From Ectobius pallidus (Eukaryota > Arthropoda > Insecta > Blattodea > Ectobiidae), in contig CAXKWD010000008.1 of the NCBI GenBank assembly GCA_964059195.1, positions 44,817,502-44,881,501 of the forward strand: a stretch of 64,000 bases of DNA, written 5' to 3'. This document shows positions 11,344 through 22,557 of the stretch, piece by piece; the stretch's first letter is position 1, and the number at the start of each line of letters is the position of its first letter. The notes under the pieces were generated by a model. It saw only the letters and a program-made list of their open reading frames with translations. It had not been told where the DNA came from and searched no databases. The translations under genes and the position numbers were made by a program.

Positions 11344-12466
11344 CTAATGCTGAATTTCTGACAATGAAATCATTAATTCTCTAGCTCTCCAGTATTTTTC
11401 AGTTAAAGATGTCGAGTTGGTATGGGCTGGGCAATGTGGAAGGTGATCTTGGTCCATTTCTTCTTGGAGGTTGCATAGGGGGCATAGTGGTGAGGGGAGT
11501 ATCCCAATTTTGTTGAGGTGTTTGGCAACGCAGTTGTGACCTGTGAGTAGTCTGAAAATTGCAACCGCACTCTTTCTTGGGTATCCAGGAATGTTCTGAG
11601 TTAAGACTGCTTCCCACCTTTTGTTTTTTGAGGCTTGGGAGTGATAATTCAATACAATTTTGTGGTATGGAGAATTAATTATCCTATTTGTTGCATGATA
11701 GGATAATTGTGTGTTAGGTTTGTGAATAATGCTGTAACCTTTCTTGGCCAGGTAGTCAGCTGAGTCATTTCCAGCTAGTCCACAATGTGCTGGGATCCAC
11801 TGAAAAACTATTTCTTTCTTAAGTTTGCTGAGATGGTATAGGCATTTCCAGCACTAAAATTTGTTGGCTTTTTGGTGTTAACGTAGATGCTACAGCCAGG
11901 ATGGCTGCTCTTGAGTCAGAGAGAATGATTGCTTGTTGAAATTTAGTTATTCTATACAATAGATATTGCAGTGATGTGTAAATAGCCACGACTTCTCCAT
12001 CAAAGTTTGTAGTGCCAAATCCCAGGGGTTTGTAAAAGGAGAAAAGTTGGCATGTGGCTCCAGCACCTCCTCCGGATCGATTTGGTAGAAGGGAGCCATC
12101 AGTGAAGATGTGTAGCCATTGTTCCTCTGGAAATCTTGAGTGAATTGTTTCTAATGCTAACAATTTCAAAACTTCTGTTGGAGTGTTGTCTTTTTTAATT
12201 TCTTCCATTAGATCTGTATAGTATTCTATATCTATTGTTTGTAATGGGTTTATTCTATGGAGTAAATTTTCTTTGTTAAGCGGTAGAGTTATCTGCGTTT
12301 TGATATTGTGTATTTTAGAGAGGAAACTCTCCTGTGATTTAAGGTGGGTTGAAAAATGTCTTGTCTGCCAAGTGTTGAAGGGAAGTGTGATTAACTTTTC
12401 GTAGTGTATAACAGCAGATTTTTCTAGTTCTAATTGGATAGATTGCTGTTTTGTTAGTATTTCCAT
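11344..12466 (-). pseudogene. LINE RNase H domain and C-terminal zinc motif
   Basis: Continuation of the same ORF2. The 215-codon frame 12466-11819 carries an RNase H fold with catalytic-type residues in IFTDGSLLP (D), DGEVVAIYTS (E) and ILSDSRAAI (D). After a frameshift near 11820 the domain continues (QWIPAHCGLAGN with the late H, then DSADYLAKKG). The last frame, 11652-11344, ends with CPLCNLQEEMDQDHLPHC, the CCHC-like motif typical of the C-terminus. In a live element this activity would remove RNA from the cDNA hybrid. Frame breaks and the lost RT aspartate mean this copy is dead. Confidence 0.85.
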
Positions 12467-12578
12467 GCAGCCACTGGTGTAGATTTCACAGTGCCTGTGA
12501 TCAGTCTAAGGCTTTGATTCTGGAAACGTTGGATTGTGTTAAGATTTGCTGTTATCAGAGCATCACCACAGTATGTAA

Positions 12579-13760
12579 TTACAGTATAGGTTTTATGTAC
12601 ACATTATATGTTGTGTTTAATGTGTCTCTTGAGCATCCCCATTTCTTCCCATCTAACCTTTTTAGTAGTGTCAGGCATTTTTCAGCTTTTTGTTTTATGT
12701 GTTCTAAGTGTGTTTTCCACGTAAGCTTAGTTTCTAAGCTCATTCCCAAATATTTTGCTGTTTGTGTTTCTGGAGAGGGTTTCCCATCGAACGTTAGTTT
12801 TATGTTCATTTGCATTTTCCGCAGTGAAAAAATCTGATAGTTGGATTTGGAGGTGTTGATAGTCATTGAGTTGTTAAGGGACCACCATTTTAGAATATCT
12901 AGAGCCTCTTGTATTCTCTTTTCTTTCATGGAGCCCTTGGTTTTTGGGATGGAGTCCCATATTACAAGATTGTCGGCAAAATGTGTGCATTTTACTCCAG
13001 ATTTCAGTAGTTTTCTTGGCAGATCATTGATATATATATTGAACAGTGTGGTGCTGAGGACTGCTCCTTGGGGTAGGCCATGGTGTATCTGTCTATATCT
13101 GAATGTATTCTTTCCGTACCTGGTAGCGATGAAACGTTGGGTGAAGAAGTGTGATATCCATGTAAATAGGTTGCCTTTTATACCTAAGTCTTGTAATTTC
13201 TGTAATAATTTAAGTCTGCAAATAGAGTCATATGCACTTTGGAAATCAATATAGGCTGCCAGTGTGTCTTCTCTTCTGTTGAACGAGTCTTTGATTTCTT
13301 GGCTAAGAAGAAGAATTTGTTCGTTTGTTGAGTGGAACTCACGAAATCCAGCTTGGTACGGAGAAATTAAATTTTGTGATTCTAGAAACCAGTTTAGTCT
13401 GTTGGCAACCATTTTCTCCATGGTTTTCACTATAATACTGGTAAGGGCTATGGGTCTGTAACTATTTATTTCATAAGCTGGTTTGTCTTTCTTTAAGACT
13501 GGGATAATTATTGCCTTTCTCCACTCAGCGGGTACTGTAGTTTTCCATGAAAGGTTGTAAAGAGTGAGTAATTTCCATTTAGCTAATTTTCCTACATTTT
13601 TAACAAATTCGGGTAAATCTGGTCGGGTCCAGGGGACTTTCTGTTTGGTAAACTGTTGATTGCTATGTTTAGTTCCTGCATAGTAAATTCTTCAGAGAAG
13701 ATATTACAATAGGTATTAGGGTGATTTTTTTGTATTTTGTTTAGGATTCTTTCTTAAGTG
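12579..13760 (-). pseudogene. LINE reverse transcriptase domain
   Basis: A 283-codon open frame (13430-12579) with the RT blocks in order: YQAGFREFHST, YIDFQSAYDS (motif A, catalytic D), HHGLPQGAVLS (motif B), then HFADNLVIWD, where the canonical (F/Y)ADD has become FADN, so the second catalytic aspartate is lost. KYLGMSLETKLTWK follows. Upstream, 13430-13760 still encodes finger-region sequence (SPGPD, PVLKKD and SYRPIALTS types) in a shifted frame. It continues into the RNase H region after a frame change near 12480-12580. The open stretches on the opposite strand across 12451-13461 are antisense to this domain. Confidence 0.88.
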
Positions 13761-13825
13761 TTTGTTTGACCTTATAGGTCTAACCTTATATTTGAAACCT
13801 AACTATCATTATTACCTGCATTCTA

Positions 13826-15145
13826 CGAGGGCAGTTCGTAAAGTAAGTTCCGGTCTCTCATGTCACACGAATGAGTTGCGCTAGCATCGCAAGCTGTGTT
13901 CCGAAGTGTAGCTTGGTTCACTATGCTCACGGCAGTATATATGTGAGGTTGTATTCAGCGATTTATCTCAACAATACAGACATTTGAAATGTGCACAGCG
14001 ATGAGTGATCCCGCTAAGTGTGAGGTATGTGGAGTAATACAATTTCTGTTGGCAAAACAAATGGCACCAGCAGGAATTCATCGTGAGGTTACAAAAGTTT
14101 ATGGGAACATTATGAGTGACAACTTTGGTGTTGTGAATTTTGTGATGGACGTACTAACGTCCATGATGAAGAATGAAGTGGCCGATCTTCTGTTGTGAAT
14201 GATGAACTTGTTGATAATGTGGATGAAGTGGTCAGAGAGAATCGCTGTTTCACCATGTCTCAACTCTCAGAGCAATTTCCACAAATTTGTCAGACTATCC
14301 TGTATGAAGTGGTGACATAAAGGTTACAGTATTGCAAGTTTTGTGCTCGTTGGATGCTGAAACTTGTCTGAAGCCCAAATGAACACCAGGATGGGAGCAG
14401 CATTGACGTTTCTTCAGTGTTACCAAACTGAAGGTGAGATGTTTCTCGACCAAATTGTCACTGGTGATGAGACATGGGTTTCATATGTGAATTCTGAAAC
14501 AAAACAATCCATGGGATGGGGTAACACCAACTCCCCACGAAACCACAAAAATGTCTCCAAACATTTTCACACCAAAAGCTCATGGCAACTGTCTTTTGGG
14601 ATAGGAAAGGTGTTTTGTTGGTGGATTTCACGGCACAAGGAACAACAATAAACGAGGACGTGTACTGTGACACACTAACCAAATTGAAGAGAACACTGCA
14701 GAACAAACGACATGGCATGTTGAGTTCGAGCATTGTTTGATCCATGACAATGCTCGGCTCCATACTGCCGTATGCACTCAAACTCTCTTGCAAGAATTCT
14801 GGTTGGAGGTGTTTCAGCATCCACCATATAATCCTGAGTTGACTCCCAGTGACTTCCACCTTTTTCCAAACTTGAAGAAATGGCTTGGATTGGAGCAGTT
14901 TCAAATGGAAGAGGAGCTCAAGGAGAGTGTCAATGGGTGGCTACACACACACAGGTGGCAGAGTTTTATGCTGAAGGAATTTCGAAGCTTGTGAAACGGT
15001 ATGTCAAATGTCTGAATGTTAGGGGAAATTATGTTGAAAAATAGCTGAAAGGGTATACTGTTCACTTGTGTAATAAAAGTCCCCACAATAAAGTGTTTTC
15101 TGCAAAAAAAGAAAATATCAGAACTTACTTTACAAAAAGCCCTCA
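13826..15145 (+). mobile_element. Full-length mariner element
   Basis: Terminal inverted repeats of about 27 bp (13826 cgagggcagttcgtaaagta; right end, complement, tgagggctttttgtaaagta) delimit about 1.32 kb, the normal mariner size. The left flank has TA; the right flank is degenerate. The element sits 25 bp beyond the target repeat of the neighbouring LINE. Confidence 0.88.
13989..15044 (+). pseudogene. Mariner transposase (DD34D), frameshifted
   Basis: Cut-and-paste transposase relic spanning almost the whole protein. It starts near 13989 (DPAKCEVCGVIQFLLAK, the N-terminal helix-turn-helix region), passes IVTGDETWVS (first D), and ends SFMLKEF...VKRYVKCLNVRGNYVEK, with the stop at 15042-15044. 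HDNARLHTA and ELTPSDFHLF supply the second and third aspartates with exactly 34 residues between, so this is a DD34D mariner. At least three frameshifts and some stops break the frame. It resembles the well-known insect mariner set; the subfamily is not determined. Confidence 0.9.
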
Positions 15146-16103
15146 TTGATATGCTGCTTACCTCCCAAATCTGGCACACTGTATCATGTAAAATCCTTAG
15201 AGGTCATTGGAAATGGTGAAGGAAGTCTATGTGAGCCCAAATTTCCTACTAATTCACTCATGTGAATTGTTCATGCTCTCTCACATTTACTTACTTACTC
15301 AATGGCAAGCTAAAGGAATATTACCTATTTCATGGAACCCGGAGGTTCAATGCCACACTTACGTGATCCTGCCATTCGACTCAATTCTAATATTGCCCTC
15401 CTCCTCCTATTATTTTCAATAATAAGTCTAGGCCTTCCAAGTAGTCTTTCCCCTTTGAGTCACCCAGTCAATATTTTTGATACTTTGATACTTAAAATAC
15501 TGAAGCAACTTAATCACACATATGACATGGTGCTACGTGAGTAGGTATTTATTAGTTTTAATTGAATTGCTAGAGATATTGTAAGTGACACAAGAACAGA
15601 ATCAAACACTATGTTGTATTTGGTTTCATTTCTACCTCCATCCTAGACTTGATGCTTTATGTAATATCGAAGCAACAGTGCATTTGCCTCAATAATGGTT
15701 TAATAAAAGCAGTGGAAAAATAAGCCACTATGTACGTGAATGTAAAAATGTTGGGAGGCCATGGAACAATGTCAAACGACTGGCTCATGTTATATTCCAA
15801 ATTGAATTTTTCAATACTCAGCTCCATGATAGGTGACAAAGGACCGATGTGTTCACTGAAAGTTGCTTTGCATGTTTTCCCTCATTATAAAAATCTATTT
15901 ATATTCCTTTTTTCTGGTTTTCATTTCGGGTGAACCAGGGCCTAGGGTCCCCTCACATTGTGAGGTCTGCAGAGCCTTCAATTAGGCCTACGCCACTGCG
16001 GCATATAAGCCTAGCATAAATATAACCTCAAAATTGTTCAACATAATGGAACAAAGGGGAAATATTCTTCTTTCCATTTTCATGTAATATTAATGGAACT
16101 TAC
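15146..16103. other. No recognisable gene
   Basis: About 960 bases of AT-rich sequence between the mariner and the host exon. If the exon call is right, this is intronic or the donor-side flank of the host gene. Short open stretches here match nothing I recognise. Confidence 0.5.
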
Positions 16104-16197
16104 CAACTATAAGCTGAAATTTGGTTAATGCATGAAGTCGTTCCCTCCAGTCATTCTTTTCATCTGGGTCCTCCTTTTTATCAGGATCGATTTTCTC
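16104..16197 (-). CDS. Candidate internal exon of an unidentified host gene
   Basis: A 94-base open segment bounded by a consensus acceptor on its right (tatatccacag before the exon) and a strong donor on its left (gtaagt after it). It encodes 31 residues plus one base: a charged acidic/basic start (EKIDPDKKEDPDEKNDWRER) then LHALTKFQLIV. It starts in phase 0 and ends in phase 1. It contains no TE motif and no stop in this frame. It joins in frame with the exon at 45531-45653, which ends in phase 0. I do not recognise the protein; the hydrophobic end could lead into a membrane segment in the next exon (left of here), which I could not find. RNA evidence would decide. Confidence 0.62.
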
Positions 16198-17206
16198 CTG
16201 TGGATATAAAAATAAAGATTTCATTTAAATGTTATGGGTTTTTACCTCTTAATTGCAATTTAAAATAATACAAACCTATGAATCTACGATTATGGAAAAG
16301 AGAACATAATAGATACTAGTATGTATATTGCATTACCTCAGTGCCAACAATGAAGAATGAAAAATACAATTAGAGTTCTGAAATAAAACCCACAATGAAA
16401 ACTTCTCTATGTATTGTTTGTATGTTCTTACATATATTCATTTTTCTACTTTTTAATATTCAGATGAGGAACAATTGAGCAAGCATTGTTGAACGGCTAT
16501 GATTTGCAATAAATTGTAATAAATTCCTTCCGTAAACAATTTTGCAAATTGATTATTCTATCAAGTTGTTACGTCATGCGAGCAGAAAGGGCATCTGTTT
16601 ATAAATTATAAGGCCTAAATCATACCTCTAATCAATCACGCGAAATGTGAACATGACAGACGACAATTGTGACGTTATGAGGTTAATCATCCGAGTTCAC
16701 TATGCTTGTATTTGCTTCCTGTATTATTGTAGCCTATTTCATGGTTCATGTATATCATGTTTTTGTTTGGTTTGAAGAATTTTAAGAATAATGCATCACA
16801 TACAAACAAATTACATGGCTATTTACCTCGCCAACGCGGCCATCTTGTTTGTTATGAAATTGACTTGGTCAAGCAAAAAGGCTACCAACCTTTCTCCAGA
16901 CTCACTAAAACTCTATAATCGCAGCCACATGTTTATAAATCATTCATTTAAGCTACTTTCAGTTATTCATTCGACATTTTGAATATAGCATTAAATAGGT
17001 CCCTAATATAAATCTTTCAATACATGAATGTAGAAATTTTAATTCATGCGTTCATTAGTTTTTATAAATACGTCTTACACAAGCCAAAGAACAAAATTTT
17101 CAAACATTCTGTAAACTTCTCTTTAGAAATGAGAAATTTATGTTATTGACCTATGTATTAGGCCTAGCTCATCTATATGTTGTCCCAATCTCCAAGCATT
17201 TTGTTT
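16198..17206. other. No recognisable gene (presumed intron)
   Basis: About 1 kb of AT-rich DNA directly upstream of the exon acceptor. Nothing else supported. Confidence 0.5.
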
Positions 17207-18062
17207 GTTCCAACAAAACAATATCTTTGTCTCCTATAGGACTATTTGAAATATCCATTGTTGTGGTCATTCTGTTGTGACGTCATAACTAGCTCTGACT
17301 GGCCAGAAAGCCTTTCCATTAACCAATCAGATTGTTAGACCATGCCCACCTGCCAATCACTATACAAGCTAAGTCCCGTCTCCTAGAGCCCCAGTCGCAT
17401 ACATCCAGTGAAGTTCAGCCGACTGGTGGCAGCAATCTTGTTTTGTAACCACGTGGTCACCAGTACTGTGCACAGTGTCTTACAAATATTTTCACCATTG
17501 CCGCCCATCTGTCAACTTGAAGAACAGTTGGCGGCCCACTTCTCGTCTACAAATAATTCTCAATTGGCGGCCCACTCTGTCAACTCCAAGAACAGTTGCC
17601 TGCCCACTTCTTATTCTACAATTCTACACTCTGTCAACTTGAAGAATAGTTGGCGGCCACTTCTCGTCTACAATTAATTCTCAATTGGCGGCCAATTCGT
17701 CAACTTGAAGAGCAGTTGGCTGCCCACTCCTTATTCTACAACAATTATCCACTCTGTCAACTTGAAGAACAGTTGGCGGCCCACTTCTAGTCTACAAATA
17801 ATTCTCAATTGGCGGCCCACTGATTCAACTTGAAGAACAGTTGGCGGCCCAGTTCTCATCTACAATCAATTCTCAATTGTCGGACCACTTCAACTACAAT
17901 CGCCACGCGGCGACTCGCATAATATTGCGGCCCATTAACCTTATTCAACAAAAACAACAGCAACCGTTTATATCTTATATATCACTGCACAATATTCACT
18001 GTAACAAATGCCAATAAAACAAACACGTAATTCCTCAAGAGAACCGAGCTTCAAGATTTTAC
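17207..18062 (+). promoter_or_regulatory. Promoter-like region, possible solo LTR
   Basis: CCAAT boxes (ttaaccaatcag near 17318, gccaatcact near 17352) lie just upstream of a TATA-like ctatacaagc. About 650 bases further on is a polyadenylation-type signal (ccaataaaac near 18009). Promoter, repeat-rich body and poly-A signal in order resemble an LTR, as does the start TGTTCCAACA and an end in ACA near 18062. No target duplication was seen, so the ends are tentative. Confidence 0.35.
17511..17889. repeat. Minisatellite of alternating long and short units
   Basis: Six diverged units, each starting gtcaactTgaagaacagttg or close to it, at about 17511, 17579, 17632, 17698, 17755 and 17823. Long units (about 66-69 bp) carry a second ggcggccca block and short ones (about 53-57 bp) lack it, in the order long, short, long, short, long, long. 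This points to amplification of a long+short dimer of about 122 bp. Confidence 0.85.
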
Positions 18063-19023
18063 ATATTTCAAACCAGTGATTTAATTTTTTATAACAGTGT
18101 TCTACCTAAGTGATGCCAGTTTTCTTTACATATATAGGCTATATGTACTTTTCTACAGTGTTCAGTGTTTTTAAAATTCTATAGTGTTTATATTTCCTAA
18201 ATATATTTTCTAAACAGGCTTCGAGCTGTGCTGCTAGTATATTATTTTATTCATTGTCACCTTATATTCCAGGCATTTTATTTTATTTTATTTCACTTCA
18301 TTTTTTCTAATTTCTTTTCGAATGGGATCGCAGCCCTTCCCTATGGCATTCATACAGTCCTCTCCTTATCTGCGATCTTATTCACAAGTACAAGTAATGT
18401 TAAGTGTAAAAAATGTAAACTACATAGATTAATAATTCTGATAGAAGAGACATTTATGCAAAAAGAAATAGAATAAAAAGATTGCTGAATCCAATTTTTA
18501 ATAAGAGTTTAGCTTTTGAGAGTCAGTACAGAATGTTTTATAATAATGAATGAAATCATAAAATTCAGCAACCGAGTCAGAGGTGCCAAGACGGTAACAT
18601 TGCGAACTGACATGTTGAAATACTCTTTATATATGCTAATAGGCGTTTTTAGTTTTTTGTATTTCCTCTTTTTATAAGCCAGCACTTTCCAGCTAGTTTC
18701 TTTGCTTTTTCATTTGTTTTCGGTTTTCTCTGGAAGTCATTAGAAAGAGCGCGTTATGGTGAGATGTAGTGATGCAGTGAATATGTTACAAACTTGTTCT
18801 CAGAATATTTGTTATTGTCTTGTGATAGTATAAATGTACAGAGTTCATTGTAAGAAATGGAGTATTATAAATATATTGAGTATAGAGATCCTGCAATGTG
18901 TTGTTTCAATATTCTACGAGAACAAGAAGATTTTTGATAGGTTATGGGCCCAGGTGAGTTATCGTGTGAAATACCATGTCTTTGGAGGGCATTGAGAGAT
19001 TGTATACAAGAAATTGAAAGTAA
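18063..19023. other. No recognisable gene
   Basis: About 960 bases of AT-rich sequence with only short open stretches and no motif I can assign. Confidence 0.5.
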
Positions 19024-19238
19024 TGAATAAAAATAAGCAATTGCTTTTTCTGACATTTTTCAAGCATTTCCTTATACTTTTGTGAATAAAACTTATAGCA
19101 ATTGCTATTTCTTAAAGCAATTGCTAGACTTACAAAGCAATTGCTGTGAACTCCAATAAAATCCTAGAACTCTCTAGCAATTCCTTAACATTTTGTGAAT
19201 AAAGTTTTGCAATTGCTATCCATTAGCAGCAATTGCTT
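19024..19238. repeat. Cluster of palindromic AGCAATTGCT sites
   Basis: The 10-bp palindrome agcaattgct (or an 8-9 base core) occurs at about 19024, 19097, 19115, 19136, 19208 and 19229, with a near copy at 19176. The copies are set in an imperfect tandem duplication of about 120 bp, each half beginning ttccttaNacNttttgtgaa. It lies immediately left of the Harbinger-like coding fragment. Confidence 0.8.
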
Positions 19239-19254
19239 TGTATTTTCTCAGGCA

Positions 19255-19530
19255 GGTCAGTAGGTGCCTTGAGATCTGCCAAGAAGAGTTTATTTTTACG
19301 AACATGACTGCTTTTATGAATATTTGGATGCGAAAAGTATATAATGTTCGTAGAAATAGTGGTGAAAATTATTATAGGAAACTGTATAGGTTTAGTGAAG
19401 TAAATGTGGAGTGGCTTGGTAATCACTTCCTAGGTAAATCACGACAGAAGCGTGGTGGTGCAATTTCTTCCAAGGACCGGATGAGAAATATTTCTGGGGC
19501 ATGTGTCTGACCCAGGATATCTTGGTAATT
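19255..19530 (+). pseudogene. PIF/Harbinger-type nuclease, N-terminal fragment
   Basis: The open frame from 19238 encodes a stretch like the N-terminus of insect HARBI1-like transposases: YRKLYRFSEVNVEWLGNHFL, then SRQKRGGAISSKDRMRN (the usual RGxALSxxQ-type block). A one-base shift near 19500 lets the reading continue as SDPGYLGN, matching the conserved (V/G)xDPGF block. The DDE catalytic core does not follow. The fragment may stop at an old exon end (a gt occurs at the break) or be truncated. The palindrome cluster upstream could be its subterminal repeats. Family call is from motif memory. Confidence 0.6.
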
Positions 19531-20269
19531 AAAAACAATATTCCAAATTTTAGTACATAAGGCTGTTTTCTGTTGTGATATCATTTTCACAAGTGTTTAG
19601 TGTAATAAAACTATAATAAATAAGGGCAGTATAATTAAATATACAGTAATTGCAAACAGTTAATTAAAGTAACAGTTACATAATTTGTCTCTTACATGAA
19701 ATTTTATTCATTGTGGGATTATTTTGTGAGTCTACAAGGTCCAGGAACATCTTCTCCCAAGATTTATATACAATTTTTTTGTTTCCCATAGCATTCCCAT
19801 CAAACTTCCGTTTAACTTAAATTTTCATATTACTTAATTTCTTGAATATTTGTTTGGCACTGTGAACTTCTCCAAATTCCGCTTCATACATTTTCAAAAT
19901 TTTTCCTACTGCAATTTCTTTTTATCTGTTCACGCTGGGGAGCTGAGATTTACTTAATAAAACCTTGTTCTTTAACACCATGAAAATCTTAGTATTACTA
20001 TCTATTTCCCTTTCATCGCCTGACCCAGTACATTCGCTATCCATGATTGAATAATCATGTTCCTCTCTTCAGCAAGCTACGAGTACAAGTAAATAAAACC
20101 CAATCAACATTGTTAACAATTGGCACCAGTTTTAAAGACGCCGACAGAGAAGGAGGGAAAAGAAGGTAGCAAATGCTGGAACTTCCTAGACGAAGCTAGT
20201 AGTAATTAATGTATCAACTTAAAATCTCTCCCAAAGGGCTTCTGTGGTCCTGAAAATTACATGAATCAT
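19531..20269. other. No recognisable gene
   Basis: About 740 bases of AT-rich sequence, no supported feature. Confidence 0.5.
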
Positions 20270-20340
20270 TGTTGGGTTTGAACCCAGCACTCTTGGATCT
20301 AGAGGCAGGTATGGTACCTGTATACCACCATGGCCAATCA
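20270..20340 (-). repeat. tRNA-derived SINE head
   Basis: On the minus strand the sequence has an A-box-like tggtggtatacagg and a B-box gggttcaaaccc at tRNA spacing. It does not fold into a complete tRNA and has no proper acceptor stem, so a SINE promoter head is the better reading. Confidence 0.5.
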
Positions 20341-20392
20341 CAAAGTATAATAGCATATACTAGACCTGATATTAATACGTACCTATAACCCT

Positions 20393-20669
20393 GGAGGTAT
20401 AGGACACTTTGTCACTTTTATTACATTTTACAGGAGAGTAGTTTAAACAGTATTCCCATCTTTCCCTATTGTAATCATAGTTGTACAAATTTTGATAGAT
20501 GAACTTGCTGTTTGTCTACTTCCTTCTTCCTATTAACAAAGGGAGGGTTTGATGATTAATTTTTATCATACAGTGAGGTGAAACTTTAAAATCTGTGTCC
20601 AGAATATTCACAAGGGTGTCTAGTAGTATCCTTTTTCGGTAAAAGATGGGCATTGTGTCCTATACCTCC
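20393..20669. repeat. 277-bp segment with perfect 15-bp inverted ends
   Basis: ggaggtataggacac at 20393-20407 and its exact complement at 20655-20669. The ends match the motif repeated in the element at 21606-22557, so this may be a small relative. The segment overlaps minus-strand open stretches at 20586-20886 that I cannot assign to any family. Confidence 0.55.
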
Positions 20670-21605
20670 GAGGAACAGATACTTGTGATTTTGCCTCGGA
20701 CTACTAAAGTTTCTGAATTTGCCTAACACAACCATACGCTGGAAATTCTTGATAATTCTCTTCATCACTTTTACTTGATTGAAAAAGATCACCTTCCGAT
20801 ACGTCACCCAGTATGTCTTGGAATATAGGTAGTAATTCCTCCGGCTTCAAATCATGAAACATCTTGTAGCAGAAGTTCACATGCACTACTGCAATGAACA
20901 GCTTGCATGAAGGCCTTGAACAGTGGCTGACAAATTCAAACTTGTAACCATGAGAAATTTTAATGAAAATGAGAATGTAATGTTAAAAATATACAAAATA
21001 ACTTAACAGTTAAAAAGACCGCATTCAGGGTTCATAGAAATACTTGTAGTAACGTCTATGGAACTGATAACATGCTGAAAGATGTTATTCTATGTAAGGT
21101 AGGGCCCACATTAGGAAAAGTTGTAAAAAACCAAGCTTTGTTTTAAAAATCAGTTAAAGCTATTTAAATCACAAGGGTGATCAAAATGATCTCTAATGAG
21201 GTTCTAGAGTTAAAATAGAGTACATGACAGAAGAAATAATATATTGTGATTGATATAAGGGATTTAACATAATTGAGGAAAAATAAGGAAACATTAAGTA
21301 ATGTTTTTTCCTATTTTCGGGATTCAGTGATGCACTTCACACATATGTATTGCATATTATTATTATTACTACAATCGGGAAAAAATATGGAATCTTTATG
21401 TGAAAAATGTTAGATTCATACACAGGAAAGTTTGAAACGATAACAGTCAAACAGCAAATATCATTATGTTCCCCGACTGTAGTAATTAATGTATCAAAAG
21501 GAGGAAAAGGACACAGGTAGTGTAGGTAATGAACAGGAAGTTCAAGTATTCACCATCATAACATGAACAGGAGATGGCCAGAAGAACACCACCGTAGAAA
21601 AAATA
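20670..21605. other. No recognisable gene
   Basis: About 940 bases between two inverted-repeat elements. Minus-strand open stretches up to 20886 give an unrecognised acidic/basic peptide without splice or TE motifs. Confidence 0.45.
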
Positions 21606-22557
21606 ATAGGGAGAATGTGGAGGGATGGGACACAGGAGGGATGGGACATTCAATATAATACAAAAACTACATTTGAAATTCTTACCAAATTGCTCTCAGA
21701 AGTTTGCAACAGTAATAGTATGCTATATTAGAAAGTATGGTGGATGTTATGCTGTAACTTTATGAGAAAACTAACTTCCTTCAGTTTTGTCAGTAGATCC
21801 GAATTTCTAAATAGCCTTGTAATTTTTAAAATTTGAAAATTACCAAAAATATTTTGTAACTGATGAAAACATCTGACTTTTCAGTAATGTAAAACAATTG
21901 AAAGTAAGGCATGTGTCTTATAGTTTGGGTGTTATAAGCTAAATCATGCAATTGCTACAATGCAGGAAGGATGGGACATTCTGTTTGCAGGAGGGAAGGG
22001 ACACCATTTTAATGAGAAACGTAGCCTCCCATATTTTCTGCAAATTTGAAAATGTATTTTAAGGTGTTTTTCTTCTATTTTGTAGTGATATGGGTTGATA
22101 TTTGGTTATGAGAGGTAGATTCAAAGATATGCTGTATTTTGAAGTCGAACTTGCTTGCTTAAAATTTTTTATGAGAGACTTGTTATTCTGAATCACCTAT
22201 TATAACTCTTTTGTTCTTATATTCTATTTAAATGCATTGAAAAGGACATTTTTAAACATTATGATGATTTCCAACATTATTTACATGAACATTGAGGCTC
22301 AAAAAGCTCTGTCCCATACCTCCTTGAACAGTGTCCCATGCCACCTACCCAGGTAGGAGGGATGGGACATTTGATAATGTTATAAAAAATGTTATTTATC
22401 TGCAAGGTATATAAAATTTTTAATCTTCAGTATAACATATTTATATTCTGAAGCCAAGCAGTTTTCAGAAATCCAATCAGTTTTTGCCTACATTAAACCA
22501 AAAAATTTAAAAAAATTAGTAAAGTAAAAACGTCCCATCCCTCCACGCTCTCCCTAT
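21606..22557. mobile_element. Non-autonomous DNA transposon with 26-bp TIRs
   Basis: The left end atagggagaatgtggaggga and the complement of the right end atagggagagcgtggaggga match at 24 of 26 positions and bound 952 bp of AT-rich, non-coding DNA. The inner part of the TIR, ggagggatgggaca, recurs inside in both orientations. No clear target duplication. Confidence 0.75.

Larger units (their letters stand above)
11330..13787 (-). mobile_element. 5'-truncated LINE with RT and RNase H, 13-bp target duplication
   Basis: The insertion is bounded by a perfect 13-bp direct repeat, atatttgaaacct, at 11317-11329 and 13788-13800. Read leftward it holds the end of the RT finger region, palm, thumb, an RNase H domain and a C-terminal CCHC-like zinc motif, and ends in a short (AAC)n tail (about 11330-11341). 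The endonuclease and ORF1 are missing, the usual result of incomplete target-primed reverse transcription. RT plus RNase H suggests the I/LOA/R1-like assemblage; the clade is not certain. Confidence 0.9.

Noticed and set aside
12451..13461. Three plus-strand open stretches of 65-137 codons
   Set aside because: They lie antisense to the LINE reverse transcriptase, which shows clear RT motifs on the minus strand, and their translations resemble nothing.
17511..17889. CRISPR-like array
   Set aside because: Units are long, diverged and contiguous without unique spacers, in eukaryotic sequence; it is a minisatellite.
20270..20340. A functional tRNA gene
   Set aside because: A and B boxes are present but the acceptor and anticodon stems do not pair. 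The same holds for 51258, 54876 and 63681.
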